Counted from the stretch's first letter, positions 8,159-20,251 are shown. The stretch: DNA of 64,000 nucleotides from Rhizobium sp. Root274 (GCF_001429245.1 NZ_LMJE01000007.1:783127-847126), one strand, 5' to 3'. The notes: generated by a model not told the origin, from the sequence alone. Program-made: numbers and translations.

Positions 8159-8599
8159 ATGACATCCCTATCCATTTCCCTTTCCGGCGAAATCACCGAC
8201 GGCGTTCACTCCCTCACCCAGCGCGTCTACTACGAAGACACCGATTTCTCCGGCGCCGTCTATCACGCCCGCTATCTGCATTTCATGGAACGCGCTCGGA
8301 CCGACTATCTCCGCTGTCTCGGCGTCGAGCAGTCGGCCCTGTTCGAGAGTTCCGATGAAGGCCTCGCCTTCATGGTCCACCGCATGGAGATCGACTTCAA
8401 GGCGCCGGCCCGCATGGACGACGTCGTCACGGTCCGCACACGCACCGAGAGGGCCGGCGGCGCAAAGATGATTTTGCAGCAGGAGATCCTGCGTGACGAT
8501 CGCCTGCTGATCGCGGCGAAGGTCGTGATTGCCGTCGTCAACCGCAACGGCCGCCCCCGCCGCCTGCCCGAAACGCTCGCCGCCCAGTTGCTCGGCTAA
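8159..8599 (+). CDS. ybgC: Acyl-CoA thioesterase YbgC of the Tol-Pal cluster
   Basis: 146 aa hotdog-fold thioesterase. The signature YYEDTDFSGAVYHARYLHFMERART (active-site Asp near 29, in YEDTDFSG) is clear, with the core strands downstream. YbgC hydrolyses acyl-CoA or acyl-ACP and sits first in many tol-pal clusters, probably linking phospholipid metabolism to envelope constriction. An 87-base gap separates it from the DinB-like gene and 254 bases separate it from tolQ. Confidence 0.93.
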   Translation: MTSLSISLSGEITDGVHSLTQRVYYEDTDFSGAVYHARYLHFMERARTDYLRCLGVEQSALFESSDEGLAFMVHRMEIDFKAPARMDDVVTVRTRTERAGGAKMILQQEILRDDRLLIAAKVVIAVVNRNGRPRRLPETLAAQLLG

Positions 8600-8653
8600 G
8601 CCTGACAAGCCCGTGACATCACCGTGAGCGGCCCGAAAAGTAACGCCTTCTTA

Positions 8654-8666
8654 ACCCTAATAGGGT
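8654..8666. promoter_or_regulatory. Palindrome in the ybgC-tolQ gap
   Basis: ACCCTA-A-TAGGGT is a perfect 6+1+6 inverted repeat in the 254-base gap between ybgC and tolQ, about 190 bases before the tolQ ATG. It overlaps TTAACC. It may be a regulator site for the tol operon; no family can be assigned. Confidence 0.35.
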
Positions 8667-8853
8667 CTTACTCCGAGCTGGGAGTTTGTGCAGCGCACGC
8701 CTTCCTTTGACCAAATTTTCAGCCCAGAAGGCATTCTGGGAGCTTAGGCGGGATAGGGATGTCGGCGGCAGCGACCGCATTCTTCCAGCAGCACAGCTCA
8801 TGTCGCCGCCCGGTCCTTTCGCCGGGCGTTTGGATTTCGGGGAATTTTAGGCG

Positions 8854-9573
8854 ATGGAACAAGTTGGAATGGCAGCAGCGACCCACGACGTAAGCTTGTG
8901 GGGACTGTTCATGCAGGCAGGCCTGATCGTCAAGTTTGTCATGCTCGGCCTCCTGGCCGCCTCGGTCTGGACCTGGGCAATCGTCATCGACAAATATCTG
9001 AGCTATGCCCGCGCCCGCCGCCAGTTCGACCAGTTCGAGCAGGTCTTCTGGTCCGGCCAGTCGCTGGAAGAACTCTACCGCACGCTGGCTGAGCGCAACA
9101 ACACCGGCCTTGCGGCCATGTTCGTCGCCGCCATGCGCGAGTGGAAGAAGAGCTTCGAGCGCGGCGCCCGCTCGCCAATCGGCCTGCAGATGCGTATCGA
9201 CCGCGCCATGGACGTGACCATGGCCCGTGAGTCGGAGACGCTCGAAGGCCGCCTCTCCTCGCTTGCCACAATTGGTTCTGCAGCGCCCTTCATCGGCCTG
9301 TTCGGTACCGTCATCGGTATCATGACCTCGTTCCAGGCCATCGCCGGTTCGAAGAACACCAGCCTTGCGGTCGTCGCCCCCGGTATCGCCGAAGCACTGC
9401 TCGCGACCGCCATCGGCCTGGTTGCCGCTATCCCCGCCGTCATCGCCTACAACAAGTTCTCCGGTGAAGCCGGCAAGCTGACGGCCCGCATGGAAGGCTT
9501 CGCCGACGAATTCTCGGCCATCCTGTCGCGCCAGATCGACGAGAAGCTGCAGCCCCGCCAGGCAGCGCAATAA
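8854..9573 (+). CDS. tolQ: Tol-Pal proton channel subunit TolQ
   Basis: 239 aa inner-membrane protein of the MotA/TolQ/ExbB family. A first transmembrane helix lies near residues 18-42 (FMQAGLIVKFVMLGLLAASVWTW region) and two more near 140-165 and 170-205 (TIGSAAPFIGLFGTVIGIM, AEALLATAIGLVAAIPAVI), with the conserved GLFGTV turn. TolQ with TolR forms the proton-driven motor that energises TolA. Ribosome binding site GGGGAA lies upstream. First gene of tolQRAB. Confidence 0.96.
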   Translation: MEQVGMAAATHDVSLWGLFMQAGLIVKFVMLGLLAASVWTWAIVIDKYLSYARARRQFDQFEQVFWSGQSLEELYRTLAERNNTGLAAMFVAAMREWKKSFERGARSPIGLQMRIDRAMDVTMARESETLEGRLSSLATIGSAAPFIGLFGTVIGIMTSFQAIAGSKNTSLAVVAPGIAEALLATAIGLVAAIPAVIAYNKFSGEAGKLTARMEGFADEFSAILSRQIDEKLQPRQAAQ

Positions 9574-9598
9574 GGCCTCGACGGTAGGAGATTAAACC

Positions 9599-10051
9599 AT
9601 GGGTATGTCAGTCGGATCAGGTGGAGGTGGCGGAGGCCGTCGCGGACGTCGCAGCGGCAAACGCGCGCTGGTCAGCGAAATCAACGTCACCCCGATGGTC
9701 GACGTCATGCTGGTGCTCTTGATCATCTTCATGGTCGCAGCCCCGATGATGACGGTCGGCGTTCCCATCGACCTGCCGCAGACGCAGGCCAAGGCGATGA
9801 ACAGCGAAACCCAGCCGATCACCGTATCCGTCAATCCGGCCGGCGAAATCTATCTGCAGGAAACGGCGATCCCGATTGACGAGGTCGTGCCGAAGCTGCA
9901 GGCCATTGCCACAACAGGTTATAGCGAACGTATCTACGTGCGCGCCGATACCGCCGCCACCTATGGCATTGTCATGCAGGTCATGGCGCGGATCTCGGCC
10001 GCCGGTTTCACCAATATCGGTCTCGTGACCCTACAGGAACAGCAGAACTGA
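9599..10051 (+). CDS. tolR: Tol-Pal proton channel subunit TolR
   Basis: 150 aa, ExbD/TolR family. A Gly-rich N-terminus is followed by the single helix region SEINVTPMVDVMLVLLIIFM (near residues 26-45) holding the functional Asp in VDVMLVLL, then a periplasmic domain. It pairs with TolQ. A strong AGGAG precedes ATG 9599. Confidence 0.95.
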   Translation: MGMSVGSGGGGGGRRGRRSGKRALVSEINVTPMVDVMLVLLIIFMVAAPMMTVGVPIDLPQTQAKAMNSETQPITVSVNPAGEIYLQETAIPIDEVVPKLQAIATTGYSERIYVRADTAATYGIVMQVMARISAAGFTNIGLVTLQEQQN

Positions 10052-10060
10052 TCGGACGAC

Positions 10061-11134
10061 ATGAAGGGCAGCCTCTTCACATCCTCGTTTCTGCATGGAC
10101 TGGCGCTCGTAGCGACGCTGGTGAGCCTCGGCTCGCCTGAAAAGCTGGAAGTGGTCAACATGGAATCGCTTCCGGTCGACATCGTGCCGATCGAGGAGTT
10201 CACCCAGATCCAGCAGGGCGACAAAAAGGCCCCGATGGCCGAAAAGTCCGCGCCTGTCCCAACCAAGAAGCCGCCGACGCCTGAGCCGGCCGAAAACTTC
10301 GGCGACAACGAAGTCGACCTGAAGTCCCCGCCGACGCCATCGAAGCGTCCGGTTGAACAGGAAGTGGCGGCGGCCCCGGAAAAGGTCGAGACCCCGGTGC
10401 CGGAGCCCGATCCTGAGGTCAACGACATCAAGGAAATCATCAAGGAAGAGACGGCCCCGCCGCCGGAGCCGAAGCCCGCCGAGCCCACACCGCCCGAGGA
10501 AACCAAGCCGCCGGAACCGGCACCGGCCGAACAGGCGGCTGCCGAAGAAATTCCGCTTCCCGAACAGGCGCCGATCCCGGCTGCCCGCCCTCAGCCGGAA
10601 GTCGCCAAGCCCGCCGAGAAGAAGCCGGAGCCGAAGTCGACCCCGAAAAAGGATGCCAAGCAGGACACCAAGGCGAGAGAGACCGCCAAGTCGAAGCAGC
10701 AGATGGAAAGCGACTTCAACGCTGACGAAGTGGCAGCCCTGCTCAACAAGACCGATGCAGCCGGTGGAGGCGCGAAGCGCTCGACCGACAAGGCGGCCCT
10801 TGGCGGCAAGACCAATACCGGCGGCTCCAAGCTCAGCCAGAGCGAGATGGACGCCCTGCGCGGCGCCATTCAGAACAACTGGCTGATCACGCCGGGCATG
10901 GCCGATGCCGCCGACGTGCGCATCCGTGTCACCTTCCGCCTGGACGAAAACGGCGAACTGGTCGGCGAACCGGAAGCAACCGCGACCGGTGGCTCGCCCA
11001 GCGCCCAACAAGTCCTCATGAGCGGCGCCGTGCGTGCCGTTCGCAAATCCGCCCCGTTCACCAATCTGCCGCGGGACAAATACGACGCTTGGTCTGAAGT
11101 TGTCGTCAATTTCGACCCCAGCGAACTGATGTAA
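10061..11134 (+). CDS. tolA: Envelope-spanning protein TolA
   Basis: 357 aa. A short N-terminal helix (SSFLHGLALVATLVSLG) anchors it in the inner membrane. A long Pro/Glu/Lys-rich low-complexity stalk runs from about residue 45 to 240, and the C-terminal TolA/TonB-like domain (MDALRGAIQNNWLITPG onward, residues about 265-357) contacts Pal and TolB. The Pro/Glu-rich rather than Ala/Lys-rich stalk is usual for alphaproteobacteria. It starts 9 bases after tolR. Confidence 0.93.
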   Translation: MKGSLFTSSFLHGLALVATLVSLGSPEKLEVVNMESLPVDIVPIEEFTQIQQGDKKAPMAEKSAPVPTKKPPTPEPAENFGDNEVDLKSPPTPSKRPVEQEVAAAPEKVETPVPEPDPEVNDIKEIIKEETAPPPEPKPAEPTPPEETKPPEPAPAEQAAAEEIPLPEQAPIPAARPQPEVAKPAEKKPEPKSTPKKDAKQDTKARETAKSKQQMESDFNADEVAALLNKTDAAGGGAKRSTDKAALGGKTNTGGSKLSQSEMDALRGAIQNNWLITPGMADAADVRIRVTFRLDENGELVGEPEATATGGSPSAQQVLMSGAVRAVRKSAPFTNLPRDKYDAWSEVVVNFDPSELM

Positions 11135-11155
11135 GAGCTGAAAGGCTTCGAGAGC

Positions 11156-12460
11156 ATGAAAAACGCATTCCTCCGACTTCTGCTGGTCTGTGCCGGCCTG
11201 GCCGGCGCCTTCGTTTCCCCCGCGAACGCAGCCGTGGAAATCAATATCAACCGCGGCAACGTCCAGCCGCTGCCGATTGCCATCACCGACTTCGTCTCGG
11301 GCGACGGCATCGGTGCGCAGATCTCGGCCGTGGTCGAGGCCGACTTGAAGCGGTCGGGTCTCTTTGCCCCGATCAACCGCCAGGCCTTCATCGAAAAAAT
11401 CTCCAATCCCGACCAGCCGCCGCGTTTCGACGACTGGAAGGTCATCAAGGCAGACGCGCTCGTCGTCGGTCGCATCACCCGCGAGGCCGATGGTCGGCTC
11501 CGTGCCGAATTCCGCCTGTGGGACACGTTCGGTGGCCAGCAGATGACGGGCCAGCAGTTCTTCACCGATCCGAAGAACTGGCGCCGCGTCGCCCATATCA
11601 TCGCCGACGCGATCTATGAGCGCATCACCGGCGAAAAGGGCTATTTCGACACCCGCGTCGTCTTCGTTTCGGAAAGCGGTCCGAAGACCGACCGCAAGCG
11701 TCAGCTGGCAATCATGGACCAGGACGGCGAGAACGTCCGCATGCTGACCAACAGCAAGGACATCGTTCTGACCCCGCGCTTCTCGCCGAGCCGTCAGGAA
11801 ATCACGTATATGTCCTTCGAAGGCGACCAGCCGCGCGTCTACCTGCTCCAGCTGGAGACCGGTGGCCGTGAAGTGGTCGGCAATTTCCCGGGCATGACCT
11901 TCGCTCCCCGCTTCTCGCCTGATGGCCAGCGCGTCATCATGAGCCTGCAGCAGGATGGCAACGCCAATATCTACACGATGGACCTGCGCTCGCGCACGAC
12001 CACCCGCCTCACCTCGACCGCCGCCATCGACACCTCGCCCTCCTATTCGCCTGACGGTAGCCAGATCGTCTTCGAAAGCGACCGTGGCGGCCGCCAGCAG
12101 CTCTACGTGATGGGTGCAGACGGCTCCGGCCAACGCCGCATCTCCTTCGGCGACGGCTCCTACTCCACACCAGTCTGGTCACCACGCGGCGACTTGATCG
12201 CATTCACCAAGCAGTCGGGCGGCAAGTTCTCGATCGGCGTCATGAAGACCGACGGCTCGGGCGAACGCATCCTGACCACCGGCTTCCACAACGAAGGCCC
12301 GACCTGGGCACCGAATGGCCGCGTCCTGATGTTCTTCCGCCAGAACGCTGGTGCTGGCGGCCCGCAGCTCTATTCGATCGACCTGTCCGGTTACAACGAG
12401 CAGCAGGTCAAGACACCATCCTTCGCCTCCGACCCGGCATGGTCGCCGCTGATGGAATAG
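11156..12460 (+). CDS. tolB: Periplasmic beta-propeller protein TolB
   Basis: 434 aa. A signal peptide ([20 protein letters not shown], cut after about residue 25) leads to the TolB N-terminal domain and a six-bladed propeller built from repeats such as [20 protein letters not shown] and [20 protein letters not shown]. TolB shuttles between Pal and TolA. It is followed by an intrinsic terminator that separates tolQRAB from pal. Confidence 0.97.
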   Translation: MKNAFLRLLLVCAGLAGAFVSPANAAVEININRGNVQPLPIAITDFVSGDGIGAQISAVVEADLKRSGLFAPINRQAFIEKISNPDQPPRFDDWKVIKADALVVGRITREADGRLRAEFRLWDTFGGQQMTGQQFFTDPKNWRRVAHIIADAIYERITGEKGYFDTRVVFVSESGPKTDRKRQLAIMDQDGENVRMLTNSKDIVLTPRFSPSRQEITYMSFEGDQPRVYLLQLETGGREVVGNFPGMTFAPRFSPDGQRVIMSLQQDGNANIYTMDLRSRTTTRLTSTAAIDTSPSYSPDGSQIVFESDRGGRQQLYVMGADGSGQRRISFGDGSYSTPVWSPRGDLIAFTKQSGGKFSIGVMKTDGSGERILTTGFHNEGPTWAPNGRVLMFFRQNAGAGGPQLYSIDLSGYNEQQVKTPSFASDPAWSPLME

Positions 12461-12472
12461 CATTCACGAAAA

Positions 12473-12497
12473 AGAGGCGCGAAAGCGCCTCTTTTTT
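12473..12497 (+). terminator. Terminator after tolB
   Basis: AGAGGCGC-GAAA-GCGCCTCT, an 8-bp stem with a GAAA tetraloop, is followed by TTTTTT. It sits 13 bases after the tolB stop. Confidence 0.9.
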
Positions 12498-12547
12498 GCC
12501 TTAAACGCACGCAAATCGGGGCCATTCCCACGCGAATTGTCGATTTG

Positions 12548-12577
12548 TTAACCATAGTTGTTGGAAGCCGGTTAACC
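12548..12577. promoter_or_regulatory. Two TTAACC half-sites upstream of pal
   Basis: TTAACCAT (12548-12555) and GTTAACC (12571-12577) lie 50-80 bases before the pal ATG. TTAACC/TTAACCAT is a known CtrA half-site. Since tolB has its own terminator, pal needs a promoter in this gap. Regulation by CtrA is only a possibility. Confidence 0.3.
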
Positions 12578-12627
12578 GCGATTGGTTATGGTCCAGCAAC
12601 CCTAACAGGAAATTCAAGGAGACCGGC

Positions 12628-13167
12628 ATGAGCCGCATTCATACTCCGGCCAAGAGCCGTCTACAGACCCTCGCCAGCAACCCGGCCCTGATTGCCCTCA
12701 CGCTCGCCCTGGCGCTTGCCGGCTGCGCGAAGAAGAACCTGCCGAACAGCGCCGGTGATCTCGGCCTCGGCGCAAACGGTGCAGGCGGTGCAGCGACGCC
12801 GGGCTCGGCCCAGGACTTCACCGTCAATGTCGGCGACCGCATCTTCTTCGACACCGACTCGACCTCGATCCGCGCCGATGCCGCCCAGACGCTCGACCGT
12901 CAGGCTCAGTGGCTGGCCCGCTACCCGAACTACGCCATTACGATCGAAGGCCATGCCGACGAGCGCGGCACACGCGAATACAACCTCGCGCTCGGCGCAC
13001 GCCGTGCAGCCGCAACCCGCGACTACCTCGCCCAGCGCGGTATTCCGGCTCAGCGTCTGAAGACCATTTCTTACGGCAAGGAACGTCCGGTCGCCGTCTG
13101 CGACGACATCTCCTGCTGGTCGCAGAACCGCCGCGCCGTCACCGTTCTCGGTGGAGCCGGCATGTGA
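12628..13167 (+). CDS. pal: Peptidoglycan-associated lipoprotein Pal
   Basis: 179 aa. A lipoprotein signal ends in ALAGCAKKN (Cys near residue 33). The OmpA-like domain starts near residue 70 and shows FFDTDSTSI, TIEGHADERGTREYNLALG (peptidoglycan-binding Asp and Arg) and SYGKERP. Pal ties the outer membrane to peptidoglycan during division. Strong ribosome binding site AAGGAG. It has its own transcription unit, bounded by terminators on both sides. Confidence 0.97.
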   Translation: MSRIHTPAKSRLQTLASNPALIALTLALALAGCAKKNLPNSAGDLGLGANGAGGAATPGSAQDFTVNVGDRIFFDTDSTSIRADAAQTLDRQAQWLARYPNYAITIEGHADERGTREYNLALGARRAAATRDYLAQRGIPAQRLKTISYGKERPVAVCDDISCWSQNRRAVTVLGGAGM

Positions 13168-13190
13168 TCCTAAAAGGATCGCCTGAATAC

Positions 13191-13217
13191 AAAAGGCGGC
13201 CCCCGGGCCGCCTTTTA
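13191..13217 (+). terminator. Terminator after pal
   Basis: A near-perfect palindrome AAAAGGCGGCC...GGCCGCCTTTT with T residues on its exit side lies 24 bases after the pal stop. Confidence 0.85.
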
Positions 13218-13324
13218 CATTTCTCCTTAGTTTGGCCGAACTTGGTTGCTTTTTGCAGGCAATTGGAAAAATCTCCTGTAAGCGCCGGTTCGGTGCACTT
13301 CATCGCGAAAACAGGAAAAGGGAC

Positions 13325-14302
13325 ATGAAGAAACTTGTGATGGCCGCTCTGTTAGCGACGGCCTCGCTCACGGGACTGCATGGCAGCGCAGACGCGTTCC
13401 AGCTGTTTCCGACCGTCTCGCTCGGCCACAAAAAGGCGCCGGAGCAGCCGAAGGCCGAGGTCCACCTCGCCCAGGCTACCGATCCGACCGTCCGTGTTCA
13501 GCAGCTCGAGGAAGAGCTGCGCGCGCTCAACGGCCGCATCGAAGAAATGAGCTTCCAACTTCTGCAGATGCAGGAAACGATCCGCAAGCAGCAGGAAGAC
13601 AATGAGTTCCGCTTCCAGGATCTCGAAAAGAAGAAGACCGGCTCGCTGACGAAGCCCGTCGATGGCGGCGGTGGCTCTGATTCCGTCGCTGAAATCATCA
13701 CTGATACCCCCGACGTCGGCGCCAGCGCCGACGTTTCCGGTACTGCACCCGGCGAACAGACCCTGGGCGAAATCGCCCTCGACACCTCGGGTGTCCCGGT
13801 AGACGCCACGATCAATGAAGCGCCCGGTGCCAATGCCTCCGCGCTTCCCGGCGTAGACGCCCCGACGATCGCCCCCTCAGTCACCCCGCCTGCCCCACCT
13901 AAGCAGACCGCATCGCTGAACTCCGAGGCCGACGTCTACCAGGTCGCCTACGGCCATGTGCTCTCCGGCGACTACAGCCTCGCCGAAAGTGAATTCCGCG
14001 ATTTCATCGAAGCCTATCCGAGCAGCTCCAAGATTGCTGACGCAAACTTCTGGCTCGGCGAAGCGCTCTACTCCCAGGGCAATTACAACGAGGCGGCCAA
14101 GACCTTTTTGAACGCCCACCAGACCTACAACACCTCCCCGAAGGCGCCTGAAATGCTGCTGAAGCTCGGCATGTCGCTGGCTGCCCTCGACAATACCGAG
14201 ACCGCCTGCGCGACGCTGCGCGAAGTCTCCAAGCGTTACCCGAAAGCCTCCCGCGCCGTCGTCTCCAAGGTCGCGAGCGAGCAGAAGCGCCTGCGTTGCT
14301 GA
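13325..14302 (+). CDS. cpoB: Tol-Pal accessory protein CpoB (YbgF)
   Basis: 325 aa periplasmic protein. A signal peptide (first 25 residues) is followed by a coiled coil near residues 45-95 (VQQLEEELRALNGRIEEMSF), a disordered Ser/Thr/Pro linker, and C-terminal TPR repeats (VYQVAYGHVLSGDYSLAESE, ANFWLGEALYSQGNYNEAAK). CpoB coordinates peptidoglycan synthesis with Tol-driven constriction. ATG 13325 chosen because it opens the signal peptide. The stop overlaps the tilS start. Confidence 0.93.
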   Translation: MKKLVMAALLATASLTGLHGSADAFQLFPTVSLGHKKAPEQPKAEVHLAQATDPTVRVQQLEEELRALNGRIEEMSFQLLQMQETIRKQQEDNEFRFQDLEKKKTGSLTKPVDGGGGSDSVAEIITDTPDVGASADVSGTAPGEQTLGEIALDTSGVPVDATINEAPGANASALPGVDAPTIAPSVTPPAPPKQTASLNSEADVYQVAYGHVLSGDYSLAESEFRDFIEAYPSSSKIADANFWLGEALYSQGNYNEAAKTFLNAHQTYNTSPKAPEMLLKLGMSLAALDNTETACATLREVSKRYPKASRAVVSKVASEQKRLRC

Positions 14303-15621
14303 TGAGAACAGAGTCCGGGACATCGGTCCTGCCTGCTCCTCGCACGCCGCAAGAGGCTGCTCGCGCCTTCCTGTCTTCCTTGAAAAAGCCCACGCGTTTG
14401 CTCGTCGCCATTTCCGGCGGCAGTGATTCCACCGGTCTGTTGCTCGCGCTCACCGAGGCGCTTGATGCCGGCGACCATCCCCATATCCTCTTAGCCGTCA
14501 CCATTGACCATGGTCTGCGTCCCGCCTCCGCCGATGAAGCGCTGGCCGTCCAGACGCTCTGCCAAGAACGATCCATCCCGCACCAGATTCTCCGCTGGAC
14601 CGGCGAAAAGCCAAAGACCGGCCTCTCCGCCGCCGCCCGCAGCGCCCGCTACCGTCTGCTCGCAGAAGCCGCAGACCACTTCAGCGCCGCCGCCGTGGTG
14701 ACCGGCCACACCCTGGACGATCAGGTTGAGACCATCGCAATGCGCGCCGAGAGATCTGCCGAAGGGGCGCTCGGCCTTTCCGGCATGGCAAAGGCCACGC
14801 TTTACGAACGCCGGCTTTGGATCCTGCGCCCGTTCCTCATGACCACCCGCGCCGCCATCCGGGATTTCCTGAAGATCAGGGGGCATGCGTGGATCGACGA
14901 TCCCAGCAATGACGACACCCGCTCCGAGCGCGTGCGCATCCGCCAACGCGCGCTGACACCGGATCTGACGGCCATTGCCCTTGCGGGAGAGGAGCGACGC
15001 GCACTGTCGAGACGCGCAGCGGACTGGCTTGCCGGAAAGGCACACACGGCCGGCGACCAGGTGATCCGCATTCGACTGGACGAAACGCCGGCAAAGCCGA
15101 GCCTTGAGGCCTCGCACGCGCTGTCCGCGCTCTGCGCGATCATTGGCGGGAGGCCCCACCGCCCCGCGACAGAAGCTCTGGAACGGCTGAGCGACCGGCT
15201 GACGCAGGATGCCGACTTCGCCCTCACCCTCTCCGGCTGCATCCTGGTTCGGCGAAAATCGGAAATGTTCCTCACCCGCGAGAGGCGCGGTCTTTTGCCG
15301 CTCCCCCTCCCCGCCGGGGAAAGCCGGATCTGGGATGGACGCTACGAGATCACCAACAGCCGCGAGACGGATGCGCTGCTGGTTCCCGGTCCGGCCTCAG
15401 AGATTGCCTCCGATCTTCCGCATCGCATTCGCACCGCGCTGCGCGAAAATCGCCCGCAAATCCGGGCTCCCGCAGCAACAGGGGACAATGATGCGGCGGA
15501 TATTATCATCACCCCCAGGCTCTCGCTCTTCGATCCATACCTGCCGGACTTCGATCTGCCGCTTGCCGACGAAATTGCGCGCCTTCTTGGCAGGGAACCG
15601 GCAATTGCCTGTCCCGTTTAA
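14302..15621 (+). CDS. tilS: tRNA(Ile)-lysidine synthetase TilS
   Basis: 439 aa. It converts C34 of the CAU tRNA-Ile to lysidine so that AUA is read as Ile. The PP-loop SGGSDS lies at residues 38-43, with VTIDHGLRP and GHTLDDQVET further on; a C-terminal domain follows. Start ATG 14302 overlaps the cpoB stop (TGATG) and replaces a longer TTG start. tilS followed by ftsH is a conserved bacterial pair. Confidence 0.94.
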   Translation: MRTESGTSVLPAPRTPQEAARAFLSSLKKPTRLLVAISGGSDSTGLLLALTEALDAGDHPHILLAVTIDHGLRPASADEALAVQTLCQERSIPHQILRWTGEKPKTGLSAAARSARYRLLAEAADHFSAAAVVTGHTLDDQVETIAMRAERSAEGALGLSGMAKATLYERRLWILRPFLMTTRAAIRDFLKIRGHAWIDDPSNDDTRSERVRIRQRALTPDLTAIALAGEERRALSRRAADWLAGKAHTAGDQVIRIRLDETPAKPSLEASHALSALCAIIGGRPHRPATEALERLSDRLTQDADFALTLSGCILVRRKSEMFLTRERRGLLPLPLPAGESRIWDGRYEITNSRETDALLVPGPASEIASDLPHRIRTALRENRPQIRAPAATGDNDAADIIITPRLSLFDPYLPDFDLPLADEIARLLGREPAIACPV

Positions 15622-15741
15622 GACTTATTGACGGAAAACGATGCGAGAGAGCCGGTTTGCCTTGGCAATGGCGCAGTGCGCTCCTATGTTAGCCTGTAAG
15701 ACAGCGGGGTTCCGTCCCGCAACACCTGTTCGGGGAATTCC

Positions 15742-17673
<1,932 letters not shown>

Positions 17674-17695
17674 GGCGCACTCCCTTCTAACTCAA

Positions 17696-17728
17696 GAAAA
17701 GGCCATCCTCCCGGGTGGCCTTTTCTTT
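17696..17728 (+). terminator. Terminator after ftsH
   Basis: GAAAAGGCCA...TGGCCTTTTC forms a 10-bp stem with a 10-nt loop, followed by TTTTG. Confidence 0.85.
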
Positions 17729-17894
17729 TGCCGCCCCGGAAGCGGCCCGAATCCTGCCGGTAACGGGATGTAATCAATTTTTGCGGTAATTTATGTGTTC
17801 TGCGCACCAATCTGTGGCATGAGCAGCCTAGGCAGGCCGAGGGCGCGCTCTTTCTGAGCAGCAACGGGTTCGGCTCCGACTTGAAGGAATAAAA

Positions 17895-19250
17895 ATGACA
17901 CGTCGTTATTTTGGCACCGATGGCATTCGCGGTCTGTCGAACCGCTTCCCCATGACCCCGGATCTCGCCATGCGCGTCGGCATTGCTGCCGGCACCATCT
18001 TTCGCCGCGGCGGCCACCGCCACCGGGTGGTGATTGGCAAGGACACACGCCTCTCGGGTTACATGCTGGAAAATGCCATGGTCGCCGGCTTCACCGCAGC
18101 CGGCCTCGATGCCTTCGTTCTCGGCCCGATCCCGACGCCGGCTGTTGCCATGCTGACCCGCTCGCTCCGCTGCGACATCGGCGTGATGATCTCGGCATCC
18201 CACAATCCCTTCGCCGACAACGGCATCAAGCTCTTTGGCCCCGATGGTTACAAGCTGTCCGACGAGCTGGAATCCCAGATCGAGGATCTGCTGGAAAAGG
18301 ACATCTACGGCCAGCTCGCCTCGGCCCACGATATCGGACGTGCCAAGCGTATCGACGGCGTGCATGACCGCTACGTCGAGTTCGCCAAGCGCACCCTGCC
18401 CCGCGACGTGACGCTCCATGGCCTGCGCGTCGCAATCGACTGCGCCAATGGCGCCGCCTACAAGGTGGCCCCCGCCGTGCTCTGGGAACTCGGCGCCGAA
18501 GTCGTCACGATCGGCAACGAGCCGAACGGCACCAATATCAATCTCGAATGCGGCTCGACCCATCCGGATGCGCTGCAGAAGAAGGTCCATGAAGTGCGCG
18601 CCGATATCGGCATTGCGCTCGACGGCGACGCCGACCGCGTCATCATCGTCGACGAAAACGGCACCGTCATCGATGGCGATCAGCTGATGGCGGTTGTGGC
18701 CGAAACCTGGGCCCAGGATGGCACCCTGCGCGGTGATGGTATCGTTGCGACTGTCATGTCCAATCTCGGCCTGGAACGCTTCCTCGGCGACAAGGGGCTG
18801 TCACTCGCCCGCACCAAGGTCGGCGACCGCTACGTCGTTGAACACATGCGCAGCCACAACTTCAATGTCGGCGGCGAACAGTCGGGCCACATCGTGCTCT
18901 CCGACTATGGCACGACCGGCGACGGCCTTGTGGCCGCGCTGCAGATCCTGGCCGCCGTGAAGCGCACCGGCAAGACGGTGAGCGAAATCTGCCATCGCTT
19001 TGATCCCGTGCCGCAGCTCCTGCGCAATGTGCGCTTCTCCGGCGGCAAGCCGCTGGAAGATGCAGCCGTCAAGCAGGCGATTGCCGACGCGGAATCCGAA
19101 CTGGCCAAGACCGGCCGCCTCGTCATCCGCCCGTCGGGCACCGAGCCGCTGATCCGGGTCATGGCCGAAGGTGACGACAAGGAGCAGGTCGAGCGTATCG
19201 TCAATGGTCTGGTCGATGTAATCGCCAGCGTCCGCAGCGCCGCCGCCTGA
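17895..19250 (+). CDS. glmM: Phosphoglucosamine mutase GlmM
   Basis: 451 aa. It interconverts glucosamine-6-phosphate and glucosamine-1-phosphate for UDP-GlcNAc, peptidoglycan and LPS synthesis. The phosphoserine loop [15 protein letters not shown] (Ser near 102), metal loop DGDADR (near 243-248), sugar-binding GGEQSGH and phosphate-binding RPSGTEP (near 415-421) are intact. Ribosome binding site AAGGAAT. The ftsH-glmM order is common in proteobacteria. The 221-base gap before it holds the ftsH terminator and nothing else I recognise. Confidence 0.97.
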   Translation: MTRRYFGTDGIRGLSNRFPMTPDLAMRVGIAAGTIFRRGGHRHRVVIGKDTRLSGYMLENAMVAGFTAAGLDAFVLGPIPTPAVAMLTRSLRCDIGVMISASHNPFADNGIKLFGPDGYKLSDELESQIEDLLEKDIYGQLASAHDIGRAKRIDGVHDRYVEFAKRTLPRDVTLHGLRVAIDCANGAAYKVAPAVLWELGAEVVTIGNEPNGTNINLECGSTHPDALQKKVHEVRADIGIALDGDADRVIIVDENGTVIDGDQLMAVVAETWAQDGTLRGDGIVATVMSNLGLERFLGDKGLSLARTKVGDRYVVEHMRSHNFNVGGEQSGHIVLSDYGTTGDGLVAALQILAAVKRTGKTVSEICHRFDPVPQLLRNVRFSGGKPLEDAAVKQAIADAESELAKTGRLVIRPSGTEPLIRVMAEGDDKEQVERIVNGLVDVIASVRSAAA

Positions 19251-19287
19251 CGTTTAAGAAATCCACCGCCGCATCCAAGGCGAAATG

Positions 19288-19326
19288 CAAGAAGCCCGGC
19301 CGCTCACGCGGCCGGGCTTCTTGTTT
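19288..19326. terminator. Bidirectional terminator between glmM and yebC
   Basis: CAAGAAGCCCGGCCGC-TCAC-GCGGCCGGGCTTCTTG is a perfect 16-bp stem between two convergent genes. The T-tract on either side is short (TTGTTT on the plus side), but the stem is very stable. Confidence 0.85.
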
Positions 19327-19345
19327 GCGCAGTAGGATATGAAAT

Positions 19346-20092
19346 TCAGGCCGACAGCTTGGCCATGACTTCATCAGACACTTCGAAGTTCGAATAGACG
19401 TTCTGCACGTCGTCATCGTCTTCCAGCGTGTCGATCAGCTTCATCAGCGAGGTCGCCTTTTCCTCGTCGACTTCGATCGTGTTCTGGGGCTTCCAGATCG
19501 CTTTGACCGACTCGGCTTCGCCGAGCACGGCTTCCAGCGCCTTGGACACCTCGTTCATGTCTTCGAAGGCGCAGTAGATGGTGTGACCGTCTTCGTCCGA
19601 AACGACGTCCTCGGCACCGGCTTCGATCGCCGCTTCCATGACCTTGTCAGCATCGCCGACAGCGGCCTTGTAGGTGATTTCGCCGACATGGTCGAAGGAG
19701 AAGGACACCGAGCCGGTTTCACCCAGCGCGCCGCCGGCCTTGGAGAAGGTCGAACGGACGGAGGATGCCGTACGGTTGCGGTTGTCGGTCAGCGTCTCGA
19801 CGATGACAGCAACGCCGCCCGGACCGTAGCCCTCGTAGCGGATCGCATCATAGGTCTCGGCATCGGCGCCCGATGCCTTCTTGATGGCGCGCTCGATATT
19901 GTCCTTCGGCATCGACTGCGCCTTGGCGTTCTGGACAGCCAGGCGAAGTGCCGCATTCATGGTCGGATCGGGCAGACCGGTCTTTGCAGCAACGGTGATT
20001 TCGCGCGCGAGCTTGGAGAACATCTTCGAACGGATACCGTCCTGTTTCCCCTTGCGGTGCATGATGTTTTTGAACTGTGAATGGCCAGCCAT
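19346..20092 (-). CDS. yebC: YebC/PmpR-family regulatory protein
   Basis: 248 aa, standard length, starting [18 protein letters not shown] with the family blocks [20 protein letters not shown] and [12 protein letters not shown]. YebC-like proteins act as transcription factors, and some help ribosomes through proline stretches. In gamma- and many alphaproteobacteria yebC precedes ruvC; here it lies 17 kb away and on the other strand. Start 20092 set by the family N-terminus. Confidence 0.95.
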   Translation of the reverse strand: MAGHSQFKNIMHRKGKQDGIRSKMFSKLAREITVAAKTGLPDPTMNAALRLAVQNAKAQSMPKDNIERAIKKASGADAETYDAIRYEGYGPGGVAVIVETLTDNRNRTASSVRSTFSKAGGALGETGSVSFSFDHVGEITYKAAVGDADKVMEAAIEAGAEDVVSDEDGHTIYCAFEDMNEVSKALEAVLGEAESVKAIWKPQNTIEVDEEKATSLMKLIDTLEDDDDVQNVYSNFEVSDEVMAKLSA

Positions 20093-20251
20093 GGCACCCC
20101 TGATCAGGTCTCTTGTTTGGAATGGGCGCCTTATACGGGCGATTTTGGTCTGGTTCAAGGGCGGCGACCGACAAGGACCGCGTCTCCGGTGCGGAACAAG
20201 TGGAGACACTGCTCGTTGCTCTCCTCGCAAACCGACAAGGAGATACGATAG

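Noticed and set aside
10031..12133. 700-codon open frame on the minus strand across tolA and tolB
   Set aside because: It is antisense to two clearly identified genes, has low-complexity composition and no recognisable domain; GC-rich codon structure creates such frames.
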